DNA from: Candidatus Brocadiaceae bacterium
GTDB lineage: Bacteria > Planctomycetota > Brocadiia > SM23-32
NCBI GenBank assembly: GCA_003551785.1
Contig: PUNP01000152.1
Location: 1 to 11,436, forward strand
Length of the DNA stretch: 11,436 bases
Direction: 5' to 3'
Shown here: positions 1 through 6,219 of the stretch, one piece after another
Numbering within the stretch: position 1 is the first letter of the stretch
Layout: the number at the start of each line of letters is the position of its first letter
The notes under the pieces: generated by a model
The model's database searches: none
What the model was told of the DNA's origin: nothing
The model's input: only the letters and a program-made list of their open reading frames with translations
Position numbers and translations under genes: made by a program

Positions 1-239
1 TACCGGAAATGACCGCTATAGCCGCTAAAAACGCCTATGGGAATGGCAGCCCATGGGCTCAGAGCGGGTCGGGCGTTGATTACGATCTCAGTCAGTTCCC
101 TACCGCACTTAAGCACTGTGCGTGGCATACTGGAATGACGATGCCGCTCAGACCGCCCAATGACACCCGGCTTGCTGAACATGTCGCTGAAGCTTTTCAC
201 AAAGTATTAACAAATATTCAGGAAGTGGAAAGCATTTAG
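1..239 (+). CDS. C-terminal part of a probable DegT/DnrJ/EryC1/StrS-family aminotransferase (5' end outside window)
   Basis: The open frame enters from the left edge (codons from base 3) and stops at 237-239, giving the last 78 residues. The segment has an aromatic and Gly-rich stretch (YGNGSPW), then FPTALKHCAWHTGMTMPLRP followed by a predicted amphipathic helix ending in FHKVL. This resembles the small C-terminal domain of PLP-dependent sugar aminotransferases of the DegT/DnrJ/EryC1 group, where a 'His/Gly, then Pro-Leu-x-Pro, then closing helix' pattern is usual. The PLP-binding lysine would lie upstream and cannot be checked. Family members transaminate keto-sugars or inososes, usually from Glu or Gln. 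The 47-base gap to the next gene suggests one operon. The ATG at base 9 is internal. The family call rests on a short tail and is moderate; another fold-type I PLP enzyme is possible. Confidence 0.55.
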   Translation, partial: PEMTAIAAKNAYGNGSPWAQSGSGVDYDLSQFPTALKHCAWHTGMTMPLRPPNDTRLAEHVAEAFHKVLTNIQEVESI

Positions 240-286
240 AAAGCTCAATACAATTTTTTCACATCACTTTATTCAAGGAGATAAAC

Positions 287-1315
287 ATGACTGATATACG
301 CTCGATCGGACAAGCTATCACATCCACAAATTACGCAACAAACAGGCTTTTTAATTTCAATCCGGATTATATTCGGATCATGGCGGCGGATTTTCTCGCT
401 TCAGGAATCAATGAAGTGGAGATACCGGAAGGGGTTTTAGACCCGGAAGGACGTTTCCCTGAAAAGCTCGTCGATGAAGAGACGCTCAATACAACCATCT
501 CCATGCTGCCCCCGGAAACGAAAGTGTTAGCTACGTATATCGGCAGCGGGAAAGTGGGAAATGATAACGCGGGTTTTTTAGAAGTTACAAAAACAAAATT
601 CGACCATTTACTACGTTTTTTCCCTGACATGACCCGGGCAATGCTTCATCCACCGGGTAATATTACGGACGGTGGTGTAGGTGATGTTGTGAGCACATGG
701 GCCGAACTAGCACGCTATGCAGCGGAAAAACGGCCCGGGTTCCAGTGCTGCCTGCACAACCATTATGATGGGAGCTGTGAGTCCGCCAACCAGGTGCGCG
801 GCTACCTTGACGCGCTCGGAGCGGAGGATGAACCCGCCCTGCGCTGGGGTCCTGACACCGGCCACTGTCACGGAATGGGCGATGAGTACCTTGACATACT
901 CGACGAATATGCGCCGCTTATCGGCAATCACTTTCACATAAAGGCGCGCATAACGGCCTTCGATTCCCAACACGCCGGTGACGCCTATGCACCGGAGCGT
1001 GATATATGGAGCAGCAAAGCGGAGAAAGGGAGCGGGCTTTACGGGGGATTTGTGAACTGCGCCGATCCGGAGATCGATACTCCGTTCAAAGAGATTTTCT
1101 CTATTATCCAGGAAAAAGCCCAGCCGACAGAAGACGCTATTACCGGCGCTATCGAGATCGATAACCCCCGTCAGCACCCGCGCCTTGAGGCCATGTGCAG
1201 TACACTTTACCTGAAAACAGTACACGGCATTGAACCGGGCATCAAGCTCTCCAATGACGACATCATAAAACGCGTATTTACGACAGATTGTGAGTGTGGA
1301 TGCGGCTGTAACTAA
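287..1315 (+). CDS. Xylose-isomerase-like TIM-barrel protein with Cys-rich C-terminal tail
   Basis: 342 residues, starting at an ATG with a good SD (AAGGAG, 275-280). The pattern is that of the metal-dependent sugar isomerase/epimerase TIM-barrel superfamily: an acidic strand end NEVEIPEG (E43/E45), a His pair CLHNHYD (H157, H159), DTGHCHG (D190, H193, H195), HFHIKAR (H215, H217) and a late acidic strand AIEID (E290, D292). These are plausible ligands for one divalent metal, as in the IolE/Hyi/xylose isomerase-like group. No signal peptide, so cytoplasmic. The closing residues hold four cysteines at alternating positions (335, 337, 339, 341), unusual for this fold. It lies between an aminotransferase and a second isomerase-like gene, suggesting a keto-sugar, inosose or uronate substrate. 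The exact reaction cannot be read from sequence. The fold call is strong, the function open. Confidence 0.8.
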   Translation: MTDIRSIGQAITSTNYATNRLFNFNPDYIRIMAADFLASGINEVEIPEGVLDPEGRFPEKLVDEETLNTTISMLPPETKVLATYIGSGKVGNDNAGFLEVTKTKFDHLLRFFPDMTRAMLHPPGNITDGGVGDVVSTWAELARYAAEKRPGFQCCLHNHYDGSCESANQVRGYLDALGAEDEPALRWGPDTGHCHGMGDEYLDILDEYAPLIGNHFHIKARITAFDSQHAGDAYAPERDIWSSKAEKGSGLYGGFVNCADPEIDTPFKEIFSIIQEKAQPTEDAITGAIEIDNPRQHPRLEAMCSTLYLKTVHGIEPGIKLSNDDIIKRVFTTDCECGCGCN

Positions 1316-1343
1316 AATCTATTAACGCAGTAAATGCAGAAAA

Positions 1344-1374
1344 GGGCAGTTGAAACTTGTGTGCTTCACTGCCC
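1344..1374 (+). other. Strong intergenic hairpin between the two isomerase-like genes
   Basis: The left arm GGGCAGTTGAA (1344-1354) pairs with the right arm TTCACTGCCC (1365-1374), giving a 10-bp stem with a single bulged T and a 10-base loop. There is no T-run after it, so it is not a standard intrinsic terminator. It could be an RNA-processing or stability element, or part of a leader for the downstream isomerase gene. Its function is inferred; the complementarity is directly visible. Confidence 0.55.
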
Positions 1375-1377
1375 ATA

Positions 1378-1400
1378 CCTAACAATAACTTCTTATTAGG
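1378..1400 (+). promoter_or_regulatory. Hairpin overlapping the SD of the xylose isomerase-like gene
   Basis: CCTAA (1378-1382) pairs with TTAGG (1396-1400), and TAA (1386-1388) with TTA (1393-1395), leaving a CAA bulge and a CTTC loop. The right arm shares three bases (AGG, 1398-1400) with the SD AGGAGG, so the fold could partly hide the ribosome-binding site. It is only a weak A/T-rich stem and would be modest in effect. It starts four bases after the stronger hairpin ends. Confidence 0.35.
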
Positions 1401-1403
1401 AGG
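1398..1403 (+). promoter_or_regulatory. Shine-Dalgarno deciding the start at 1411
   Basis: AGGAGG, seven bases before the ATG at 1411, is a full SD match. It argues against the longer in-frame reading from a TTG at 1357, which lies inside the 1344-1374 hairpin and has no SD. Confidence 0.85.
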
Positions 1404-1410
1404 CAGGAAA

Positions 1411-2448
1411 ATGGCAGGAAAGTTCAGATTTACGTTCGGACCCTGGAACATTCATGAAGGCGCCGACCCGTTCGGCCCCCCCGTTCGGGAAACCATCCCG
1501 TTCAACAAAAAACTCGCTATGTTCAAAGACCTCGGCTTCGACGGTGTTCAGTTTCATGACGACGACGCCGTGCCGAATTTAAACGACCTGACGCATGCTC
1601 AGGCCGTTGAGGATGCGGAAAAAATGAGCCAAACGCTCAAAGATCACGGGCTGGAAGCGGAGTTCGTCGCTCCCCGGCTGTGGGAAGCCCCGCGCACTAT
1701 CGACGGCGCCTATACCGCAAACGACCCAAAAGTCAGAGAATACGCCCATGATCGCAGCCGCCTGTCCGTTGATATAGCCCGGGCGCTCGATACCGACCTC
1801 ATCGTCCTGTGGCTGGCGCGCGAGGGCACGTATATCAGGGAAGCAAAAGACTCAAAAGTGGCCACCGACCGTCTTGTCGAAGCGATTGACGGTATGCTCG
1901 AAGCCGACCCGAATATACGCATCGCCATCGAGCCGAAACCCAATGAGCCGATGGACCACGCTTTCCTGCCCTCAACCGGTCATGCTCTGGCTATAGCCGC
2001 GCTGACCGCCGACCCCGACAGAGTGGGCGTGAACATCGAGAGTGCGCACGCCATACTGGCCGGAATGGACCCATCAGATGAAATGGGATTCGCGCTGGCG
2101 TTTGATAAACTCTGGACGGTTCATCTGAACGATCAGAACGGCCTGAAATTCGACCAGGACAAGTCGTTCGGCAGCGTTGACCTGCGCCGTGCGTTTAACC
2201 AGGTGCGGATACTGGACAGGCATGATTACGGCAAGCGCGGCGAGTGGGTCGGGCTTGATGTCAAGGCGATGCGCACGCAGAAGGAGGACGTCGCTACCCG
2301 GCATTTGAGCAACAGCCGAGAGATGTTCCTTGCGTTGCTCGAAGTCAACCGCGGTCTTGACCAGGATAAGATCGACGAGTTGATTGCCGAACGTGACTAT
2401 GAGGCGCTCGACCGGATGATCATGATGGCGCTGCTGGGAAAAGGTTGA
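1411..2448 (+). CDS. Class I (actinobacterial-type) xylose isomerase-like sugar isomerase
   Basis: 345 residues from the SD-supported ATG. Compared from memory with Streptomyces class I xylose isomerase (about 388 residues), the signature segments are clear: ADPFGPPVR (residues 18-26, partner-subunit Phe loop), QFHDDD (H49, D52), W134 before AREG, IEPKPNEP (E174, K176), NIESAH (E210, H213), KFDQDKSFG (D248, D250) and GLDVKAMRT (D283). These carry the catalytic His/Asp, the Lys and nearly all ligands of the two-metal site. One ligand differs: the Asp expected in the HIDLNGQNG segment is His238 in TVHLNDQNG. The C-terminal arm that wraps the neighbouring subunit is about 40 residues shorter. 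The reaction is probably aldose-ketose isomerisation, but substrate and metal may differ from xylose. It is 95 bases after the previous gene and 31 before the next. Confidence 0.88.
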   Translation: MAGKFRFTFGPWNIHEGADPFGPPVRETIPFNKKLAMFKDLGFDGVQFHDDDAVPNLNDLTHAQAVEDAEKMSQTLKDHGLEAEFVAPRLWEAPRTIDGAYTANDPKVREYAHDRSRLSVDIARALDTDLIVLWLAREGTYIREAKDSKVATDRLVEAIDGMLEADPNIRIAIEPKPNEPMDHAFLPSTGHALAIAALTADPDRVGVNIESAHAILAGMDPSDEMGFALAFDKLWTVHLNDQNGLKFDQDKSFGSVDLRRAFNQVRILDRHDYGKRGEWVGLDVKAMRTQKEDVATRHLSNSREMFLALLEVNRGLDQDKIDELIAERDYEALDRMIMMALLGKG

Positions 2449-2479
2449 GATACTTTTCATAAGAGCTGGATTAGCGGAA

Positions 2480-3853
2480 ATGGCAATGAAGGATACGCAG
2501 AAAACGCATGGCGACAAGATTAAAGCATCCAACACATCTTTTGGAGATTACTGTGAGACAGTAATCTCCAGGGAAGGTTCGTCGCGCGGCACGGGCTATA
2601 TAGAGAGCAATAAAATTCTGGTGGCCGACGGTAAGTTGCATGTGGGCTGGCTGGATGCAGGCCGTGGCGGGAAGGAACCTGTGCGGATCAAAACCCTGGA
2701 CTTGAAAAGTAATGAGTGGTCAGATACCGTCACGCTTGGAATGGCTCATGATAACCACGGTGGGCCGGTAATTGTGAGGGACGGCAATGGATACCTCCAC
2801 ACTCTCTTCGGTCCCCATTATCACCCCTTCTCATACCGCAGGTCTGTACGCCCCAACGACACCTCCGAATGGACCCCCGCAGAAAGTTGCGGTGAGGCAT
2901 GCACTTATCCCAGTATGGTCTGTGATGCAAACAATACTCTCCACATGGTATGCCGAGGCAGTAACAAACCCCGGAAGATTCTGTATTTCCGGCGCGAAGA
3001 GGGCAAACCGTGGAGCAAGGGGCGTGCGCTGATCGAATCGACCAACAAAGATAATGGCTACCGCTGTTACAGGTGCTCGTTATTCCTTGATAACAAAGGA
3101 TGTCTGCACCTGGGGTTTATGTTATTTGGAGGCGAACATTTCAAAGACGCTCAGGAAAAAGGACTCGCCGGTTACATGTGCTCAGAAGATTCCGGCGAAA
3201 CATGGACGCACTTCGATGGCAAAGTCGTGAAGGGGCTGCCCACCGATGCCGATTTTGAGCGAGTCCCGGTAACAGAAAATTGCATTCGCACCAGCAATCT
3301 GGTAGTTGACCCGGACCGTATCCCGTACATCACAACGGTCTCTACCGGCTTCAGGGGATACTCCGGCAAATGGGGCGAGGCCATACTCTGGAAGCGCCAT
3401 GCGAAGGGATGGCAGACAATACCGCTTAATGCATATATCGAGGATATTTACCCAAGACACCGGGCCTCATGGGCCGAACCAAGTATGTCTTTCAATGGTG
3501 AAGGCAGACTCTTTATTGCCCTGACTGTGGTAGACAGCCGTTCGGTGGATCCCGAAGATGCAACTCTATCGGGGACCCATGTCGGACGCCCGAAATCCAT
3601 TTTCGGCAATGCATCTTCAAAACTGGTACTGCTTACCTCCGGGGATAGCGGCCGGTCTTTTGAAGCGCGAAGGATAGGGCAAAACATTCCCGACATTCCA
3701 GCCTGGCTGCCTAGCCTTGAACGTCACACCGGCCATAATGAAATCGTAGTACCCCATCTGCTTTATACTCTCGGATTCAGCGGAACAAATAACACACCGG
3801 CAGATGTCAACACTGAAATCCGGCTAATAACGTGCAAGGCCGAATGTAAATAA
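2480..3853 (+). CDS. BNR_4-type beta-propeller protein, candidate PL24/PL25-like polysaccharide lyase
   Basis: 457 residues. Repeated beta-sheet units (LHVGWLDAG, LHTLFGPHY, LHMVCRG, LHLGFMLFG) and two Asp-box motifs, SEDSGETW (235-242) and SGDSGRSF (387-394), indicate a BNR-repeat propeller. The segment DNHGGP ... LFGPHYHPF ... TYPSMV ... VCRG is typical of BNR_4. It contains H93, H113, Y143 and R159. The H-H spacing of 20 and Y-R spacing of 16 equal those I recall for the ulvan lyase active sites (H123/H143 and Y188/R204 in PL25; Y243/R259 in PL24). A lyase acting on uronate-containing oligosaccharides is therefore plausible. There is no signal peptide, so it would work in the cytoplasm. 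The start is uncertain: ATGs at 2480 and 2486 both lack a strong SD. It follows the isomerase gene by 31 bases, in one operon. A non-catalytic or sialidase-like propeller is the alternative. Confidence 0.78.
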   Translation: MAMKDTQKTHGDKIKASNTSFGDYCETVISREGSSRGTGYIESNKILVADGKLHVGWLDAGRGGKEPVRIKTLDLKSNEWSDTVTLGMAHDNHGGPVIVRDGNGYLHTLFGPHYHPFSYRRSVRPNDTSEWTPAESCGEACTYPSMVCDANNTLHMVCRGSNKPRKILYFRREEGKPWSKGRALIESTNKDNGYRCYRCSLFLDNKGCLHLGFMLFGGEHFKDAQEKGLAGYMCSEDSGETWTHFDGKVVKGLPTDADFERVPVTENCIRTSNLVVDPDRIPYITTVSTGFRGYSGKWGEAILWKRHAKGWQTIPLNAYIEDIYPRHRASWAEPSMSFNGEGRLFIALTVVDSRSVDPEDATLSGTHVGRPKSIFGNASSKLVLLTSGDSGRSFEARRIGQNIPDIPAWLPSLERHTGHNEIVVPHLLYTLGFSGTNNTPADVNTEIRLITCKAECK

Positions 3854-3880
3854 TGTTTCCCGAAAAACTTTTTAAAATTA

Positions 3881-3909
3881 TGCTCATCGAAACACGATAA
3901 CTTTATAAT
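3881..3909 (+). promoter_or_regulatory. Possible sigma70-type promoter before the 4048 gene
   Basis: A perfect TATAAT lies at 3904-3909. At 17-base spacing the -35 position (3881-3886) reads TGCTCA, which matches TTGACA at only three of six bases. The 194-base spacer is the longest in the window, so a new transcription start here is reasonable. It would leave a leader of roughly 130 bases that contains the hairpin at 3967-3998. Weak evidence. Confidence 0.3.
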
Positions 3910-3966
3910 AACAAACCGTTTATACTGAATGGCTGGTATACGAACAGACGTATCTGACTCTCGAGC

Positions 3967-3998
3967 AAAGCCCTATCGACAGCGCGGCTGTCGGCTTT
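3967..3998 (+). other. Intergenic hairpin with bulge
   Basis: CGACAGC (3977-3983) pairs with GCTGTCG (3987-3993) across a GCG loop. The stem continues as AAAGC (3967-3971) with GCTTT (3994-3998) after a five-base bulge on the left side. It is followed by a run of A rather than T, so it does not fit a standard terminator on the + strand. It is either the transcript end of the 2480-3853 gene or a leader structure of the 4048 gene. Confidence 0.5.
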
Positions 3999-4047
3999 AA
4001 AAAACCACGTCAGATCACAGAGAATATTAGTATAGGAGAGAACGATC

Positions 4048-4863
4048 ATGAAATACACGACGATGAGTTATACGTTTTCAAGGCAGGAAAAGCATTTTGA
4101 TCTGGGGAAAATGCTCAAGTTCACCGCCGAACACATGGACGGCATCGATTTTGTCACCCTGCACGGCCAGGAAGCGTCCGAATTGAAAAAAATGTCCGAC
4201 GACTTCGGTGTTGATGTGGTTTGTCACACATTTTTTGCCCGCGGGCTCCCCTCCGAAGACCTTCAGGAACAGAGGGAAGCGCTGGACGAGTGCAAAAAGG
4301 GTATTGAAGCGGCCGTCAGACTTGGCGCACCCGTTATAATGATTCCTACGCCAGGGCAAAATATGAACCGTGATCAGTTACGCAAACGATGGATTTTGGG
4401 TCTGAAATCAGTCATTCCTCTGACAAACGATGCGGGACTGATGCTTTCCATAGAAAACTTTCCAGGTGATAGGAGCCCTTTTGTACTGGCTGACGACTAC
4501 CAGGAAGCAAAAAGAGAGATACCGGAACTGAAACTGACCTTCGACAGCGGGAACGCCGGTTCGGGTGAAGACCCCGCCGAATCTTTCAGGCAATGCGCCG
4601 ATAACGTCGTTCACGCCCACTTCAAAGACTGGGTCATCTCTGAGAAGCCCCAAGATGGCTACAGACCCATGCTCGACGGTCGATTTTATCGTTCGGCGCT
4701 TATAGGCGAAGGCGATATCGATAACCGCTCATGCGTAAAAGCCATGAAAGAGGCCGGATACGACGGTTATATCAACATTGAATACGAAAACGACAAATAT
4801 GACCCTTTTGAAGCAACGAGGCGCGCTGTAGAGTATCTGCGCCAGTTGGAAGCTGAAATTTAA
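4048..4863 (+). CDS. Sugar phosphate isomerase/epimerase-like TIM-barrel protein (AP-endonuclease-2 fold)
   Basis: 271 residues with a good SD (AGGAGAG, 4034-4040). It has the usual length and ligand order of the PF01261-type xylose-isomerase-like TIM barrels: LSIENF (E136), LTFDSGN (D166), VVHAHFKDW (H189, H191) and NIEYEND (E245), which together would bind one divalent metal. Additional family-like segments are GAPVIMIPTPG near the middle and GEGDID before the last helices. Family members include hydroxypyruvate isomerase, tagatose/psicose epimerase, IolE and IolO. Its size and its place two genes before a creatininase-family enzyme are compatible with an IolO-like keto-gluconate epimerase, but sequence alone does not show that. 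No signal peptide. It is the first gene after the 3854-4047 spacer and is followed within 17 bases by the ceramidase-like remnant. Confidence 0.85.
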   Translation: MKYTTMSYTFSRQEKHFDLGKMLKFTAEHMDGIDFVTLHGQEASELKKMSDDFGVDVVCHTFFARGLPSEDLQEQREALDECKKGIEAAVRLGAPVIMIPTPGQNMNRDQLRKRWILGLKSVIPLTNDAGLMLSIENFPGDRSPFVLADDYQEAKREIPELKLTFDSGNAGSGEDPAESFRQCADNVVHAHFKDWVISEKPQDGYRPMLDGRFYRSALIGEGDIDNRSCVKAMKEAGYDGYINIEYENDKYDPFEATRRAVEYLRQLEAEI

Positions 4864-4865
4864 AT

Positions 4866-4870
4866 AGAGG
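4866..4870 (+). promoter_or_regulatory. SD for the TTG-started remnant gene
   Basis: AGAGG, ten bases before the TTG at 4881. It lies directly after the stop of the preceding gene. Its survival shows that the native translation start of the ancestral ceramidase-like gene is probably still in place. Confidence 0.55.
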
Positions 4871-4880
4871 AAATACACTC

Positions 4881-5156
4881 TTGAAAGCAGGATTTGCTGA
4901 AATCGACATAACTCCGCCCTTGGGCACACTGAAGATAAAAGAAGAGGTTTTCCCAAAGCGGGCATGGATAGTTGGCCAGGCAAACGGTATGGTTGGCTAT
5001 GTCCCGACCAGGGAAGCTTTCCGACGCGGCGGATATGAAACCACCTTCTGCGGCTCCAGCCGGCTGTCACCGGAAGCCGGTGACATGATTGCAGACGGCG
5101 CTATCGGTTTGTTTAAGCGCCTCATTCTACCTAAAGACCGCCTTGAAAAGGAATGA
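4881..5156 (+). pseudogene. Internally deleted neutral/alkaline ceramidase-like gene (N-terminus fused in frame to C-terminus)
   Basis: The 91-residue frame begins with MKAGFAEIDITPPLGT, the characteristic first strand of the neutral/alkaline non-lysosomal ceramidase-like family (compare FRLGTAQSDITP at 10150 and LKTGWAQSDITP at 8501). From about residue 18 it switches directly to the family's C-terminal end: LKIKEEVFPKRAWIVGQANG, GYVPTREAF, GGYETTFCGSSRLSPEAG. The latter matches the C-terminal region of the 10150 gene (VIVTELTNGRISYVPT, GGYETIITRFNPGTGE). About 340-380 central residues, including the Zn-binding ATHxHS-type motif, are missing, so it cannot have the enzyme activity of the family. 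The junction lies near bases 4926-4935. The frame is intact and has an SD and TTG start, so a small protein may still be made. Alternative explanation: assembly collapse of a full gene. Confidence 0.8.
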
Positions 5157-5298
5157 TACATTACGACTTAGGCACAACAAATGTCGAACGGCCAACGAAA
5201 TAACGGCTGTTTTTTTACAAAACGACAAAAAAAATGTTGGATGGAACAATGAAAGGCGCGGTCGAATGAATATCCAATGATCAATTTCAGGAGAAATA

Positions 5299-6129
5299 AT
5301 GGCTCAACACAAAAACAGCACGGAAGGTATCCGAAATAACAGCGAAAAGCCTGACAGCGCGTTGTCCGGCATCCTGGAAGATCTGACCATCGACGAAGTG
5401 CGTGCGTTAAAGCCCAACGTCGCTGTGATCCCTATAGGTTCGACCGAACCGCATGGCCCTGCCCTTCCCTACGGCAGCGACAGCTTCAATGTCCAGGAGG
5501 TCTGTTACAAAGGGACACAAAAGGCTAACGAGGCCGGAGGCAGGGTACTGTGCCTTCCCCCCCAGAGAATAAGTTTGAACAACAATTTTCGCCATTTCCC
5601 CTTTGCCTGCCGTATGAGCGTACCCGTGTTCATGCGGGTACTGAAGGATATAGTCAGCTTTTGCCATTCCGATGGGGCGAACAGGATAGTTATAGTCAAC
5701 GGACACGGGGGCAACACCGATGTGATCAGGGCGGTGCTGCGTGACCTTTCAGAAAACGACGAGCCTTTTATATGTATGATAACCCCCGCCTCTTGCGCCT
5801 CTTCAGAAGCCAATGGCATATGGGAACATCAGAGCGATCATGCCGGCGAGCAGGAAACTTCAAGGAATCTTTATCTGAAACCGGAACTTGTCAAAAAGGA
5901 TAAGATAACCGTGAATCCTCAACACCAGCCGCGACTTGAAATTCTATCGAAATACAAGGCGGAATTCGTCAGACCGTGGCATCTGTATGTACCGGCTTCC
6001 GCAGGCGGAGACGCAACGAAAAGTTCCGCCGAAAAGGGCCGGATTTACGTCGAGTCCTGTATCGAAGGCATGGCCGAATTCCTTTGTGAACTCTCCTTAA
6101 CCCGATACGACGAGAGTTTCCCCTATTGA
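5299..6129 (+). CDS. Creatininase-family amidohydrolase
   Basis: 276 residues, SD AGGAGA (5289-5294). The creatininase fold signature is complete: PIGSTEPHGPALPYGSD (E50, H52, D61), VNGHGGN (H136) and DHAGEQETS (H181, E184, E186), which in this family form a two-metal site. Characterised members open cyclic amides (creatininase), formamides in riboflavin/F420 synthesis (ArfB-type), or the ring of 3-dehydro-scyllo-inosose (IolN). The first 25 or so residues are a polar extension before the conserved domain (ILEDLTIDEVRAL onwards); it has no signal-peptide character. Its neighbours are sugar isomerases and lyase-like proteins, making a sugar-derived or cyclitol substrate likelier than creatinine. 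The 142-base spacer before it shows A- and T-runs but no convincing promoter or terminator. Confidence 0.88.
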   Translation: MAQHKNSTEGIRNNSEKPDSALSGILEDLTIDEVRALKPNVAVIPIGSTEPHGPALPYGSDSFNVQEVCYKGTQKANEAGGRVLCLPPQRISLNNNFRHFPFACRMSVPVFMRVLKDIVSFCHSDGANRIVIVNGHGGNTDVIRAVLRDLSENDEPFICMITPASCASSEANGIWEHQSDHAGEQETSRNLYLKPELVKKDKITVNPQHQPRLEILSKYKAEFVRPWHLYVPASAGGDATKSSAEKGRIYVESCIEGMAEFLCELSLTRYDESFPY

Positions 6130-6219
6130 ATTCACATCCTGAAGAATACTGAAAGATAGAAAAAAACAGGGGAAAAAGAAAGAAGCGTTGAATTAAAACC
6201 GAATATTACTATCATAAAC

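Noticed and set aside
707..1225. 172-codon open frame on the minus strand
   Set aside because: It lies wholly opposite the conserved TIM-barrel gene and its translation shows no recognisable motif; it mirrors codon bias.
1357..1410. Longer N-terminus of the xylose isomerase-like protein from a TTG
   Set aside because: No SD, falls in a hairpin, and the added residues do not match the family; the ATG at 1411 has a full AGGAGG.
4881..5156. A genuine small stand-alone gene family
   Set aside because: The two halves match opposite ends of the same larger family, so an internal deletion explains it better; a retained function is left open.
5197..5218. Intrinsic terminator before a T-run near 5210
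   Set aside because: Only a 3-bp GCC/GGC stem with an 11-base loop precedes the T-run; too weak. The sequence is better described as a short direct repeat AACGGC.
5237..5277. Inverted repeat TTGGAT ... ATCCAA
   Set aside because: Six-base arms 29 bases apart are expected by chance in a window this size.
5089..5280. 63-codon + strand open frame between the remnant and the creatininase gene
   Set aside because: It starts inside the remnant in another frame, has no SD and becomes low-complexity A/T-rich sequence.
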